From positions 358,205,974-358,269,973 of the forward strand of contig NC_058519.1 of NCBI RefSeq assembly GCF_904849725.1: DNA of 64,000 nucleotides, written 5' to 3'. Both the position numbers and the translations under genes were made by a program. This DNA is from Hordeum vulgare subsp. vulgare (Eukaryota > Streptophyta > Magnoliopsida > Poales > Poaceae). Positions 49,282-59,404 of this stretch are shown piece after piece (within the stretch, counting starts at the first letter, position 1; each line of letters starts with the position of its first letter). The notes under the pieces were generated by a model that was given only the letters and a program-made list of their open reading frames with translations, did not search any database and was not told where the DNA came from.

Positions 49282-49650
49282 CTTTGCCATCTGCCATCGC
49301 CCCTTTTCCATGTGGGGGCAGACGGCAAAGAGGGGAGAGAGAGGGGGCTGATTCCCCCCTTTGCCGTCTGCCATCGCCCCATTGCCTTGTGGGGGCAGAC
49401 AGCAAAGAGGGGAGAGAGAGGGGGCTGATTCCCTCCTTTGCCGTCTGCCATCGCCCCTTTGCCATGTGGGGGCAGACGGCAAAGAGGGGAGAGAGAGGGG
49501 GCTGATTCCCCTCTATGCCGTATGCCATCCCCCCTTTTCCATGTGGGGGAAGACGGCAAAGGGGGGAGAGAGAGGGGGTTGATTCCCCTCTTTGCCGTCT
49601 GCCATCCCACCTTTGCCATGTGGGGGCAGACGGCAAAGGGGGGAACCAGC
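49282..49650 (+). repeat. 77-bp tandem repeat, about five copies, in the CACTA subterminal region
   Basis: Unit starts (CTTTGCC or CTATGCC) lie at 49282, 49359, 49436, 49513 and 49590, exactly 77 bp apart. Each unit holds an inverted pair TTTGCCGTCTGCC and GGGGGCAGACGGCAAAG, so each can fold on itself. The last unit is partial. Because 77 is not a multiple of three, all frames show spurious repeat proteins. Confidence 0.93.
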
Positions 49651-49700
49651 CCCTTTTTAATTTATTTTTTTATTATATCCAGCATTTTTAACAATAATTA

Positions 49701-49739
<39 letters not shown>

Positions 49740-50039
49740 ACATAAATAAATTTCTTTCCGTACTCATAACCATATTAAAATAACTCTCATCCATAGTGCA
49801 TACATATTATGCAAGTTGCATCCGTACAAAACCATATATTACTCCAGTTTCATCCACATGCATACAAAGTTTCATATATATCCATATACTACAATAGTTT
49901 CAATACAAGCCATGGTACAAGAAATAATCTTCAAGCATTCCATCAATATAATCCGAGCTTCTCGTGAAGTGAATGTAATCCGCAAAATGACAAAGAAGAA
50001 AGTTAGATGAATAATACTAGATGAAGAAGTGTATGTAGG
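49651..50039. other. AT-rich CACTA interior
   Basis: No ORF and no RNA gene is visible. It contains the (AT)n tract at 49703 and then unremarkable AT-rich sequence up to the macro-repeats. Confidence 0.5.
49703..49736. repeat. (AT)17 microsatellite
   Basis: A perfect alternating AT run of 34 bp. Confidence 0.95.
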
Positions 50040-50414
50040 TTATTTTAGAGAGAAATTAGCTAGGTATAGGCCATTTAGGAGCTAACTAAGCTAATTATGT
50101 CATTTAGGTGGAATCCTAGCTAACTATAGGTCGTTTCGGAGCTAACTTGGGTAAAATAGGTCATTCCGGAGCAAACTATGCTTATTAAGCCATTTTGGAT
50201 CTAGCTAGGCTAATTATAGTCCATTTAATACCTAAGTTAGGGGGAATAGGTCATCTTGTAGCTACGTAAGCCTTATTATGTCATTTAGGACAGAACTTAG
50301 CTAACTATAGGTCATTCTTTATTAAATAGGTCATTTTGGAGCTAACTACGCTAATTATGTAGTTTCATAGGATAATTACCCAATTTAGCCTTTATTGGAT
50401 GAGTCTAAGATACG

Positions 50415-50690
50415 TAGAAGAAGAGAAAGAGAAGAAGAAGTTAAAGAAGAAAGAGGAGGAGGAGGAGGAGGAGAAGGAGAAGGAAGAGGAGAAGAAGAAA
50501 AAAAGAAGAAGGAGAAGGAGAAGGAGGAAGAACGAGGAAGAAGAAGGAGAAGGAGGAGCTCCTTCTCCTTCTTCTCCTCCTTCTTCTCCTTCTTCTTATC
50601 CTCCTCCTTCTCCTTCTTCTTCTTCTCTTCTTCTTCTTCTTCATTCCTTTCATTTTTCCTCTTTCTTCTCCTCTTGTCCCCTTCTTGGGG
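50415..50690. repeat. Long purine/pyrimidine inverted repeat 1
   Basis: A GAA/GGA-rich arm of about 140 bp meets its CTT/CTCC-rich complement at the palindrome GGAGCTCC (50555-50562). The inner arms pair perfectly for roughly 19 bp and imperfectly beyond. Confidence 0.85.
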
Positions 50691-51119
50691 CTAAATTATC
50701 TAAGAATGCCTTTTTGGAGCTAATTATGTCATTTCGAGGATAATTAGCTAAGTATAGGTCATGTTTTATTAAATAGACCATTTAGGAGCTAACTAAGCTA
50801 ATTATGTCATTTAGGTGGAACCCTAGCTAACTATAGGTCGTTTTGGAGCTAACTTGGGTAAAATAGGTCATTCCGGAGCAAACTATGCTTATTAAGCCAT
50901 TTGGATCTAGCTAGGCTAATTATAGGCCATTTAATACCTAAGTTAGGGGGAATAGGTCATCTTGCAGCTACGTAAGCCTTATTATGTCATTTAGGAGAGA
51001 ACTTAGCTAACTATAGGTCATTTTTTATTAAATAGGTCATTTTGGAACTAACTAAGCTAATTATGTCATTTCGTAGGATAATTAGCCAATTTAGCCTTTC
51101 TTGGATGAGTCTAAGCTAC

Positions 51120-51382
51120 GTAGAAGAAGAGAAAGAGAAGAGGAAGTAAAAGAAGGAGGAGGAGCAGGAGCAGGAGAAGGAGAAGGAAGAGGATAAGAAG
51201 AAGAAAAGAAGGAGAAGGAGAAGGAGGAAGGAGGAAGAAGAAGGAGAAGGAGGAGCTCCTTCTCCTTCTTCTCCTCCTTCTTCTCCTCCTTCTTATCCTC
51301 CTCCTTCTCCTTTTTCTTCTTCTCTTCTTCTTCTTCTTCATTCCTTTCATTTTTCCTCTTTCTTCTCCTCTTGTCCCCTTCT
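51120..51382. repeat. Long purine/pyrimidine inverted repeat 2
   Basis: Same structure, with the centre GGAGCTCC at 51255/51256. Confidence 0.85.
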
Positions 51383-51816
51383 TCGGCTAAATTGGTTAAG
51401 AATGCCTTTTTGGAGCTAATTATGTCATTTCGAGGATAATTAGCTAAGTATAGGTCATGTTTTATTAAATAGAGCATTTAGGATCTAACTAAGCTAATTA
51501 TGTCATTTAGGTGGAACCCTAGCTAACTATAGGTCGTTTCGAAGCTAATTTGGGTAAAATAGGTCGTTCCGGAGCAAACTATGCTTATTAAGCCATTTTG
51601 GATCTAGCTATCCTAATTATATGCTAATTAATACCTAAGTTAGGGGGAATAGGTCATCTTGCAGCTACGTAAGCCTTATTATGTCATTTAGGAGAGAACT
51701 TAGCTAACTATAGGTCATTTTTTATTAAATAGGTCATTTTGGAGCTAACTAAGCTAATTATGTCATTTCGTAGGATAATTAGCCAATTTAGCCTTTCTTG
51801 GATGAGTCTAAGTTAC

Positions 51817-52098
51817 GTAGAAGAAGAGAAAGAGAAGAAGAAGTAAAATAAGTAGGAGGAGGGGGAGGAGAAGGAGAAGGAAGAGGAGAATAAGAAGAAA
51901 AGAAGAAAGAGAAGGAGAAGGAGGAAGAAGGAGGAAGAAGGAGGAAGAAGAAGGAGAAGGAGGAGCTCCTTCTCCTTCTTCTCCTCCTTCTTCTCCTTCT
52001 TCTTATCCTCCTCCTTCTCCTTCTTCTTATTCTGTTCTTCTTCTTCTTCTTCATCCCTTTCATTTTTCCTCTTTCTTCTCCTCTTGTCCCCTTCTTCG
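51817..52098. repeat. Long purine/pyrimidine inverted repeat 3
   Basis: Same structure, with the centre GGAGCTCC at 51965/51966. The left arm has an extra pair of GAGGAAGAA units compared with copy 2. Confidence 0.85.
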
Positions 52099-52424
52099 GG
52101 CAAAATTTGCTAAGAATGCCTTTTTGGAGCTAATTATGTCATTTCGAGGATAATTAGCTAAGTATAGGTCATGTTTTATTAAATAGACCAATTAGGAGCT
52201 AACTAAGCAAATTATGTCATTTAGGTGGAACCCTAGCTAACTATAGGTCGTTTCGGAGCTAACTTGGGTAAAATAGGTCATTCCGGAGCAAACTATGCTT
52301 ATTAAGCCATTTTGGATCTAGCTAGGCTAATTATAGGCCATTTAATACCTAAGTTAGGGGGAATAGGTGAAAGTGCGTTATATCGACTTGAGGGGGGGGG
52401 GTGAATAGGAGATTTTTAGAATTT

Positions 52425-52451
52425 CATCAGTGAGGAAATTCCTCACTGATG
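52425..52451. repeat. Perfect 13-bp hairpin near the LTR end
   Basis: CATCAGTGAGGAA, one A, then TTCCTCACTGATG: perfect 13-bp arms with a one-base centre. Partly decayed versions lie in the Maximus-1 LTR (4130-4160) and the Maximus-3 LTR (63906-63935). It would fall in U5, near the RNA 5' end. Confidence 0.9.
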
Positions 52452-53191
52452 ACTAACTTACAGCGGAAACAGTAAAGGATCAGATGTGCAAACGTTCACA
52501 ATAGCAGTATTTCAGAGTGAAGAATGTGAAAACAGATTGCACAGTAAGCAGGCATGCAGAATACAGATGATGATTAACTATGGTGAAGAATTTGGGGTTG
52601 AGGAAATTCAGAGAAAGTCTTCAGCAAATTCTTCAAACAGTCACAGTGAAAGTCATCAACACACAATACAAGAAAAGTAAAGATTTGAGGAATTAGAACC
52701 CGTTTCTCAGTGAAGACTGTTGTTGATGACCCAGTTCCAACTGCGGTGACAGTTGTACATCTGGTTTGGAGCGGCTTGGTATTGAAACCAAAGGACACCG
52801 AGTCCCGGGACACACAATCCCTACCGTATTCTCCTCGAGCTAAGGACACACAGTCCTTGCCCAACACTCGTGGCAAGTCTTCAAGGCACACTTCCAAACC
52901 CTCACAAACTAGGTCACCCGGCGATCCACAATTGACTGCTGGAAAGCTCTAGACCCTGACGCCTAACCGTCTGGAGGATGCACAGTCCTCAAAGGTAAAA
53001 GGCTTCAGTCCCACACAGGAACAACTTCTTCAGTGATGCTCAATCACTATGTTTGGTTTGTGGTTTCGGTGTATGGGGTATTTCCTCACTGATGAATTAC
53101 TCTCGAAAGCTCTGAAGAATTTGGGTTGCTCTTATGACAAGTGTCAGTTTCTAACGGAGCAGCCAACCAGCTAGTGGTTGTGGGGGGTGGC

Positions 53192-53199
53192 TATTTATA
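53192..53199 (-). promoter_or_regulatory. TATA box of the Maximus-2 3' LTR
   Basis: TATAAATA on the minus strand (AGGCTATAAATAGCC), kept in Maximus-1 at 14563-14570. Confidence 0.6.
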
Positions 53200-53771
53200 G
53201 CCTGGGAGCATCCCGACATGATTTGACATTAATGCCCTTAAATAATATGACCGTTGGAGTGGATAAGAACAGTGACTTGGCGTGGTTATCGAAACGGTCG
53301 GGACCCTCAACTGTCAGAGTCCTCATGTCACTCATATTCCTCACTTGAGGCTTTTGTTAGGATTAGGCTTGGGTTGAGCATCATGAGGAAATCCATTCCA
53401 TAGTGTTACTTTGACCCCCTTTAACAGTACGGTGTTCCTATTCATCAAATGCGTAGAAGGTAAAACAGAAAACGTAAATCTTCACGCTTCAATTTCTTCA
53501 GAATGATTTTCTTCTGGAACCACCGGTCTTCTCAATATCAGTATCTTCATGAGGAATATCAATTTCATCGCAGATTCCTCGCGATTCATTTCTTCAGCTT
53601 CAGAACAATTTCTTCAACTGAAGATATACATTTTTAGGGGTCGATATTCTTCAAATATCTCAAACTCCTCAATAACTTATAGATCCTGTGTACACTCACA
53701 AACACATTAGATACTTAACCTATAAGTCTTCAAACCACCAAAATCACTAAGGGGCACTAGATGCACTTACA

Positions 53772-53787
53772 ATCTCCCCCTTTTTGG
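53772..53787 (-). other. Polypurine tract of Maximus-2
   Basis: The minus strand reads CCAAAAAGGGGGAGAT directly before the LTR start TGTAAGTGC. Further GGGGGAGA-type tracts lie at about 53880, 53958 and 54230. Confidence 0.8.
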
Positions 53788-54290
53788 TGGTTGATGACAA
53801 TTAGGTTAAGTCTTCAACAGGGATAAAAATGTGAAGTGTAAATACTCATTTGAGGAATTTGAAAACAAGATTCACAGAGACTCCCCCTAAAGATGTGCAT
53901 ACCTTGAGGATTTTGCTTTTATAGCAGATGCACATTGATGACTTATATCATGGAGATCTCCCCCTGAGTCTTGTAAATCATGCATACATATAACATATCA
54001 TATGAAGAAAATGAAGATGCATGATGGCAAATGGTATCTGACGAATTCCAGCATGCGTGCATTAAAACTTGAGGAATAAGCATGCGAAGAAAAACGTTCA
54101 AAAGCGTCAGAGTACCATTGGGCTTAAGTTACAACTCATTATAAAACTTCAGAAGAGCCAAGAGTTTGTAACTTAAATATAGTTCATAAGCCCCAAAAAT
54201 ATCCCGCTTGAAGACTAACTCTCGAGTTTCTCCCCCTTTGTCATCAAGTGACAAAAAGGGACAAACTGAGGACTAACACCCGTGAAGACT
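53788..54290 (-). other. Non-coding stretch between the 3' ORF and the PPT
   Basis: About 500 bp, AT-rich, with no ORF. It contains three additional short G/A-rich tracts resembling the PPT. No RNA gene seen. Confidence 0.55.
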
Positions 54291-57200
54291 TCATTTCTTG
54301 GCGGTTGATGAAGAGCCGTGACGCTTCTTGGGGGTAGTCTTCTTCCTTGGGCCGGTTGCTGTGTTGTGTTGTTCCTCATCAGATTCAGCAGTGCGGAATG
54401 AAGAAAAGGAGCTGTCTTCAAGGTCTGGCACTGGAATGGGCCTGAACTTTCTCTTGGGAGGCCACGACCAGTCAAAGTCCTGCTCAAAGTTCATTTCTTC
54501 AAGCTCAGTTTGGGTCTTCAGATGTGCAAGTGTAGCCCAGGTGCGATCGAAAACCTCATGCAGATAGTGATGATTAAGCTTCACAGCATTTTGAGTTTGA
54601 GTGAGGGTTTTCACAATGGCACCAAACTGGCGTTTGACCCATTTGTGGTTGTGATCCACCTTCTGGTTAAGACTGAGGAGGAGCTCTCTGGTATTCAGCA
54701 CGAGAGGAGGAACTGGGCTTGCTGGACGAGTCTCAGTATCATCCCATGAAGAATATGCTTCTTGCTCTTTGAACTGGCCATCAAGGGGTCTGCTGCCTTC
54801 TGCAATCACAGATTTTCCTTTTCCTTCGATGGGCTCGAAAGTCTTCTTCTTGACCCGGATAGGAGGCATATAACCCATGTGGTTTTGGAAATCAGCGTGG
54901 AAGTTGATGCCTGTCCTTGTCCTGATGAATCTCATGATCCACGGGGCATAAATCTTGTGATCATAGGGGCACATTGCATTGTCGGCCAAAGTCCTCAAGA
55001 AGAAATCATGGATATTGATAGGAATACCGTGAATGATGTTGAACAGGATATTCTTCATGAGGCCTACAACATCTTCTTCATCGTCATGGCCTTTGATTGG
55101 CGCGAGCACACTGCAGAGGATTCTATAGACAGACCGGGGTGTGTACTTGAGCTCATGGACGAGGAATGTGGTTCTTGAGGGTTTTCCTGCAGCCAAAGGC
55201 TTCATGAGGACTTCCGTCATTCCATTTGGCAGCTCACGCTCACCATAAAGCTTCACTGCCCCATCTGAAGGAATTGGTACGGGCAGTTCTCTGAGGAGTT
55301 CAGAGGCCGGGGCTTTATAGTGAGTATTTTGGGACATCCAGTCAAACACCCAAGTGTTGATGTCATCAGCGTTGCCAGATATGTGAAGAGTGGCATAGAA
55401 CTGAAGAATAAGCTCACTATTCCAGTCCGATATGTCTGAGCACATAGGGAGCAAACCTGCATCGTGTAGTACATTGAGGACTGGTTCCAGGCAGGGTATT
55501 GCTTCAAGGTCAACATGAGGAATATGCCTGTGCTAGAATATCTTGTTTCATCCATAGAGCACAGAGGCATAGTAGTTCATCTGAGTCCTTGTCCAAAACT
55601 TCAGATGCCTCATTTGAGGCTTGTCATAAGGGTTCTCGCCGATGAAATACATGCGTTCTTCAAAGAAATCTTCTTTCTGAAACTTTGGACGCTTGGAGAA
55701 TGGCTGGCGCTGAACTGGCTTGAGATTTTGCTGAGGAATGGGGAGGAGACAACCATGGCAGTCTCTGGGTTGAGCATAATGAATTCATTGTCTTGGGCGG
55801 GTACATTTTCTTCAGCATTTTCCTCAAGTTGAGGAATTTGATCAGCTGGTGCTTCTTGCTGGGGAGATGATGCTTGCTCTGGCTGAGCTTCAGGCTGAGG
55901 AATTTCTGCCTCTTTCTCATTTTGACGAGTGGGGTCAGCCTGTTCCTCATCTTGAGGAGTCTGCTCAGAATGTACATTTTCCTCAGCATGTTTTTCTTCA
56001 GCTGGCTTTGTGGCAGAAGCAGTTTCATCAGCTGGTGCAGCTGATACTTGAGCAGTCTTTGTCTGAGGAATAAGAGGTTAAGGACTGTCATCAATCTGGA
56101 TTTCCTCATCAGTGTGTTCCTCAGAGGCGACATCCTTCATTTCCTCATCTGCCCTTGTAGTTGGGTCATCAATGACGACCATTTCATATGAAGGTGCGAC
56201 ATTTAGAGGCACGGGGTCCAGAGGGGCAGATTCTTCAGTTTCTTTGTGGCGCTTTGCCTCTGTCTCTTCCACTGCTGAGGAGGCTTTTCACTTCTTTGCT
56301 TCCTTTTCAGCAGCCCTTGTTTTCTGCACGTCTGATGCAGACGGAGTTATCTTCTTCACCTTTGAAGCTTTTGGTGAAGGTGTTCTTTCTGCAAATTCTT
56401 CAGCTGGTAGTAAGGAACCAGCTGGAACAGAGTCATCAACCTGCTTTGATGAAGCAGCTGGATCAGGAGCAGTCTCATCAGTGGTTGCAATTTCATCAGT
56501 TGCAGTTTCCGTGATGATTTCTTCAATGGCCTGTTCATCAACACGGTGCTCTTGGTGTTCTTCCTCAGCTTCAGGAGTTTCCTCCTCATCAGGAGATGCA
56601 TCTGCTGGCTGCTCAACCAGGGGCTGAGGAGTTGGTGCTGGTGGTGCTTTTCTCTTGTTGTAGTCATCAACAACACTAGTGGCTAGCTTGATGAAATTGC
56701 GCTTGATGCTTTTGCGATCTGACAGCTTGTCATACTTGTCAGTCAATACTTGCAGCTCTGCCTGGGTTGACACCAGTGCATCAGGAGTCAGCTTGAGGAG
56801 ATTCTGCCTGAGGAATTTCTCCTTTTTGGCCTTTGCAACCTTTGCCTGCCGGGCCTGCTGTTCTTTCCACTTGGCTTCATTTATGAAGGTGGCCACCATG
56901 TGGCTGATGCCAGGAGGAAGTTTCAAATCATCAATGGGAGTGTTTGGATCCTCATACCAGATATTGATGTAGTCAAGGAGGACCTTGGGGTCCATGGCCA
57001 GAGGAATAGCACTGCCTGATGCTTGTGCTACCCTTTCTTGCTTGTTCTTGATGATGGCTTGCACGGTTTCATCATCATATTCATCACTTCCCTCTGATGC
57101 AGACGGGACTGCGATGATTTTGCTGGGGCTGGGCAGAGGTGCATGTTCAGCAGTTGTCAAAGTCTTCATAAGTGGTGTTGAATACTTTGTCTCCGAGCTA

Positions 57201-58054
57201 GTTGCAGCTGGGAGTGAGGAGCTGGAGCTGGCGGTCGTAGGCTTCACAACATGCTTCTGTACTGGTTTTTCTTGAGGCTTTGGAGGTGGAGCTGAGGATT
57301 TTGGTGCTGAGGAGATTGGCGCAGAGGGTTTTGGTGCTGATGGTTTTGGTGTTGAAGGTTTTGGTAATGAGGGTTTTGGTACTGAGGGTTTTGGAGTTGA
57401 GGGTTTTGGAGCTGAGGGTTTTGTGACAGAAGCCTGAGCAGACTTCTCTTGAGGCTTTGTAGCCCTTTGCTTTGATGGCACAGACTGCATGTGAGGAATT
57501 TCTGAGCCTGAGGTTTCTGCCGCTGAGGAATTAGCAGCACCGGAGGTAGCAACTGAGGATTCATTAAATTTCCTCACCGCAGCTTCTGCTTGCCTCTTGA
57601 GCTTGGCCAGATGATTTTCTTTCTCATCTGGGTAATCATCAATGGTCTTGAGGCTTGATGGATGAGCTACTTGATGATCCTCAAGTGGGGCCCTTCTGCC
57701 AGGACGCTTCAAAGCGAATTTCTTCGCATATTTGGGAGTCACAAACCTGTACTCCTTTCATTCCTTCGCCCATCGGCGTTCAATCTTCCGCAGCCTTATC
57801 TTTCTCTTGGCCATTGTCTCTTGTTCATCAAGCGTACAATAGTCCAAGTATATGTCCTCAGGGATATCAGCAGCTGTGTTCTGCTCCAGTTTCTTTCCTC
57901 CCTTCTGTTTTCTCTCTTCCTCCATTTTCTTCAGTTGAGGAATTTGCTGATGATTTTGAACTCTTGAGGATTCTGATGAGCCTTGAAGAGTTTCTTCCAG
58001 AAACGCTGCAAATGAGTTAATGTGATGAGAACCGAGAGATTCATCAGCTGACAT
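54291..58054 (-). pseudogene. Envelope-position ORF of Maximus-2 (about 1250 codons, broken)
   Basis: It opens with ATG at 58052-58054 (MSADESLGSHHINSFAAFLE) and ends at 54291. Order: a charged N-terminus (KKMEEERKQKGGKK, 57758-58000); a Pro/Ser-rich section with KPSAPKPSTPKPS repeats (57240-57450); a Lys-rich helical stretch (56780-56900); an acidic Glu/Ala/Gln section (55790-56270); then a conserved-looking domain (54600-55720) with YDKPQMRHLKFWTRTQMNYY and NSELILQFYATLHISG, which resembles the plant transposon-protein domain often seen in grass repeats; and a basic tail (KKTTPKKRHG). Stops lie at 57755-57757, 56288-56290, 56078-56080 and two near 55545. A frameshift lies near 55745. No signal peptide or hydrophobic membrane segment is seen, so 'env' refers to position only. 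It may have its own promoter and leader intron (58063-58680). Confidence 0.72.
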
Positions 58055-58062
58055 GTGTGTAC

Positions 58063-58396
58063 CTGTGAACAGAGTATGGTTGCGAGGAATTTGGATAGGT
58101 CATATGCGTTCTCAGATTTAAAAAAAGAAAAAGTTTGACATTTTCAGGAATATAACCAGTGGTTGAGGAATTTGCCTAAGCATATTGTTCTTGGGTTCCA
58201 GAGTTGTACAGATCCGAAAATTCGCACAATTGAGGAATCTCGTGAAAATCTTAGATGCTTAGCTAGTTCATCAATGATTGTGGTGATAGGAAGTGTTTGA
58301 GGAATCATGTGCGCATCGTATCTTGAGGAAAAACATATTTCACATAGAAGATGTAAAATTCAGATCTAATCTGCTGTAAAAATGGGATATATTTAC
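58063..58396 (-). other. Predicted intron in the leader of the Maximus-2 3' ORF
   Basis: On the minus strand CCTTCCAGG is followed by GTAAATATATCC (GT at 58395-58396), and TCTGTTCACAG (AG at 58063-58064) precedes GTACACACATG, with the ORF's ATG at 58052-58054. The length is about 334 nt and the content AT-rich, against a GC-rich upstream exon. Both sites fit plant splice consensus. This is a prediction only. Confidence 0.5.
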
Positions 58397-58645
58397 CCTG
58401 GAAGGTGCGTACGAAGAACACAGAAAGTAGTGTTAGAGAGGCTCTTCGTTCGAGTGTCCAATGCACCCTAACTTGGCGGCAGAGGACGTCTACGGCGGCA
58501 GCGGACGAAGATGGTCCGACTCCGGCATGATTCTGGCGACGAAAAGGTCGAGGCAGTGAAGCTCTTCCTTACCGGCGACAAGACTACCAGGGGTGGTGCT
58601 AGGGTTCGGTGGAGTGTGCTATGGCAGGAGAGCGATGAGGCGAAG
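58397..58645 (-). other. GC-rich gene-like leader exon upstream of the Maximus-2 3' ORF
   Basis: On the minus strand this reads like a plant gene 5' region (CTCTTCTTCGCC, CCACCGAACCCTAGC, GCCGCCGCCG-type triplets). It contrasts with the AT-rich, GAGGAAT-filled rest of the element. Short upstream ATGs occur, one near 58530. No homologous host gene is recognisable by eye. Confidence 0.45.
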
Positions 58646-58672
58646 AAGAGGATACCGAGGGGGAAAAGGACA

Positions 58673-58680
58673 TATTTATA
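58673..58680 (-). promoter_or_regulatory. TATA box upstream of the Maximus-2 3' ORF
   Basis: TATAAATA in GGGCTATAAATATG on the minus strand. It resembles the LTR's own GGCTATAAATA box and lies about 30 bp before the gene-like leader. A second promoter inside the element is inferred. Confidence 0.5.
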
Positions 58681-58750
58681 GCCCGAAAGTTACTGTTTGG
58701 CGCGAAAGTTTCGGACCAAATAGCCCCTGCCTCCATGTCTCCGCAGGACA

Positions 58751-58756
58751 CGTGTA
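58751..58756 (-). promoter_or_regulatory. G-box (CACGTG) upstream of the internal TATA box
   Basis: CACGTG in GACACGTGTAGC, about 75 bp upstream of the TATA box, an ordinary distance for a plant promoter element bound by bZIP/bHLH factors. Confidence 0.4.
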
Positions 58757-59404
58757 GCTCGTGTACGATGCGGTGGAGATAGTGGAGATCGTGGTTATCC
58801 GATCGTGGGAAGTGGGGGTTCAGTTACTGTGTCTTTAAAGAAAACAATTTTTGTAGATTTCAGGATTTTCGTTACAAAATCATCAGCTGACAAGGATGCA
58901 GTGAGGATTTTGAACTAAGTTTCAAGTAGAACGCATATGAAGAATTGAATAGACTGGATAAGTATAGCACAAAGGGAAAGTAGGGTCCGATCACATTCAC
59001 TTAGCAGAAACATCAACTTGAAGAAATAGCAATAAGTGAATGCTGTTGAGGATTAGAAATCACAGTCTACCTAGGCAAATGAAAGTCATCAAGTGTTTTT
59101 GAGGATTTTGTAATAGATCATCACAATGAAGAACAAGTGTTTAAAAAAATGCATTGTGAGGAAATTGATCATTTGAAGAAAATCATCTTGAGGAATTTCA
59201 CATTGGGCGGTGGCGTTACCCACCATATAAGAATGTTGATTACAGACGCCGCGTACAATTGTCGTAGGGCCCTGAGAATCAATTTCTTTGTTAATTTCTT
59301 CACATTCAGAGTGACTTTCTTCATTAGTTGAAGAAAATCGTTTCATCATGTGTTGCACATCTAAGTCATCAACTTTGCATAAGTGTTAGGATGTGTGCAT
59401 GTTT
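58757..59404 (-). other. Non-coding stretch after pol
   Basis: About 650 bp, AT-rich. The only ORF (59089-59358) has no recognisable text. Probably untranslated spacer between pol and the internal promoter. Confidence 0.5.

Larger units (their letters stand above)
49030..52367 (+). mobile_element. CACTA DNA transposon, left end and subterminal repeat region
   Basis: The end reads CACTACTGAAATTCAG, a CACTA terminus, flanked by GCT (49027-49029) as the expected 3-bp duplication. Next come many direct and inverted copies of TTTGCCGTCTGC/GCAGACGGCAAA, which in CACTA elements serve as transposase-binding subterminal sites. Tandem arrays then run to 52367, where Maximus-2 is inserted. No transposase gene or second terminal repeat is in the window. 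Confidence 0.8.
50040..52367 (+). repeat. About three tandem copies of a 0.7-kb repeat inside the CACTA
   Basis: The landmark GATGAGTCTAAG recurs at 50398, 51104 and 51801 (spacing 706 and 697). Each unit consists of an AT-rich part built from short words such as GGAGCTAACTAAGCTAATTA and TAGGTCATTT, plus a purine-rich tract and its inverted complement. The last copy is cut at 52367 by Maximus-2. Confidence 0.9.
52368..53771 (-). repeat. Maximus-2 3' LTR (1404 bp)
   Basis: The plus strand runs from TGAAAGTGCGTTATATCG to GATGCACTTACA, so the minus strand is TGTAAGTGCATC...GCACTTTCA. It is preceded on the minus strand by a polypurine tract. The termini match 4079 and 63856. Confidence 0.9.

Noticed and set aside
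49282..49650. Regularly spaced repeats considered as a CRISPR-like array
   Set aside because: Units are contiguous, with no unique spacers, in a plant CACTA end; no cas-like gene is present.
49042..49701. Overlapping repetitive ORFs on both strands in the 77-bp array
   Set aside because: The unit length is not a multiple of three, so the same peptides appear in successive frames; this is a tandem-repeat artefact.
50395..52103. Glu/Lys/Arg-rich and Ser/Phe-rich ORFs on both strands (for example 50399-50743, 51091-51477)
   Set aside because: They are translations of the GAA/GGA hairpin arms. All frames of such DNA are open, and no start context or domain supports them.
54600..55720. Possible host gene captured in the Maximus-2 3' ORF
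   Set aside because: The domain looks like text common to grass repeats rather than a single-copy gene, and I cannot name a host homologue by eye; kept only as an envelope-position ORF.
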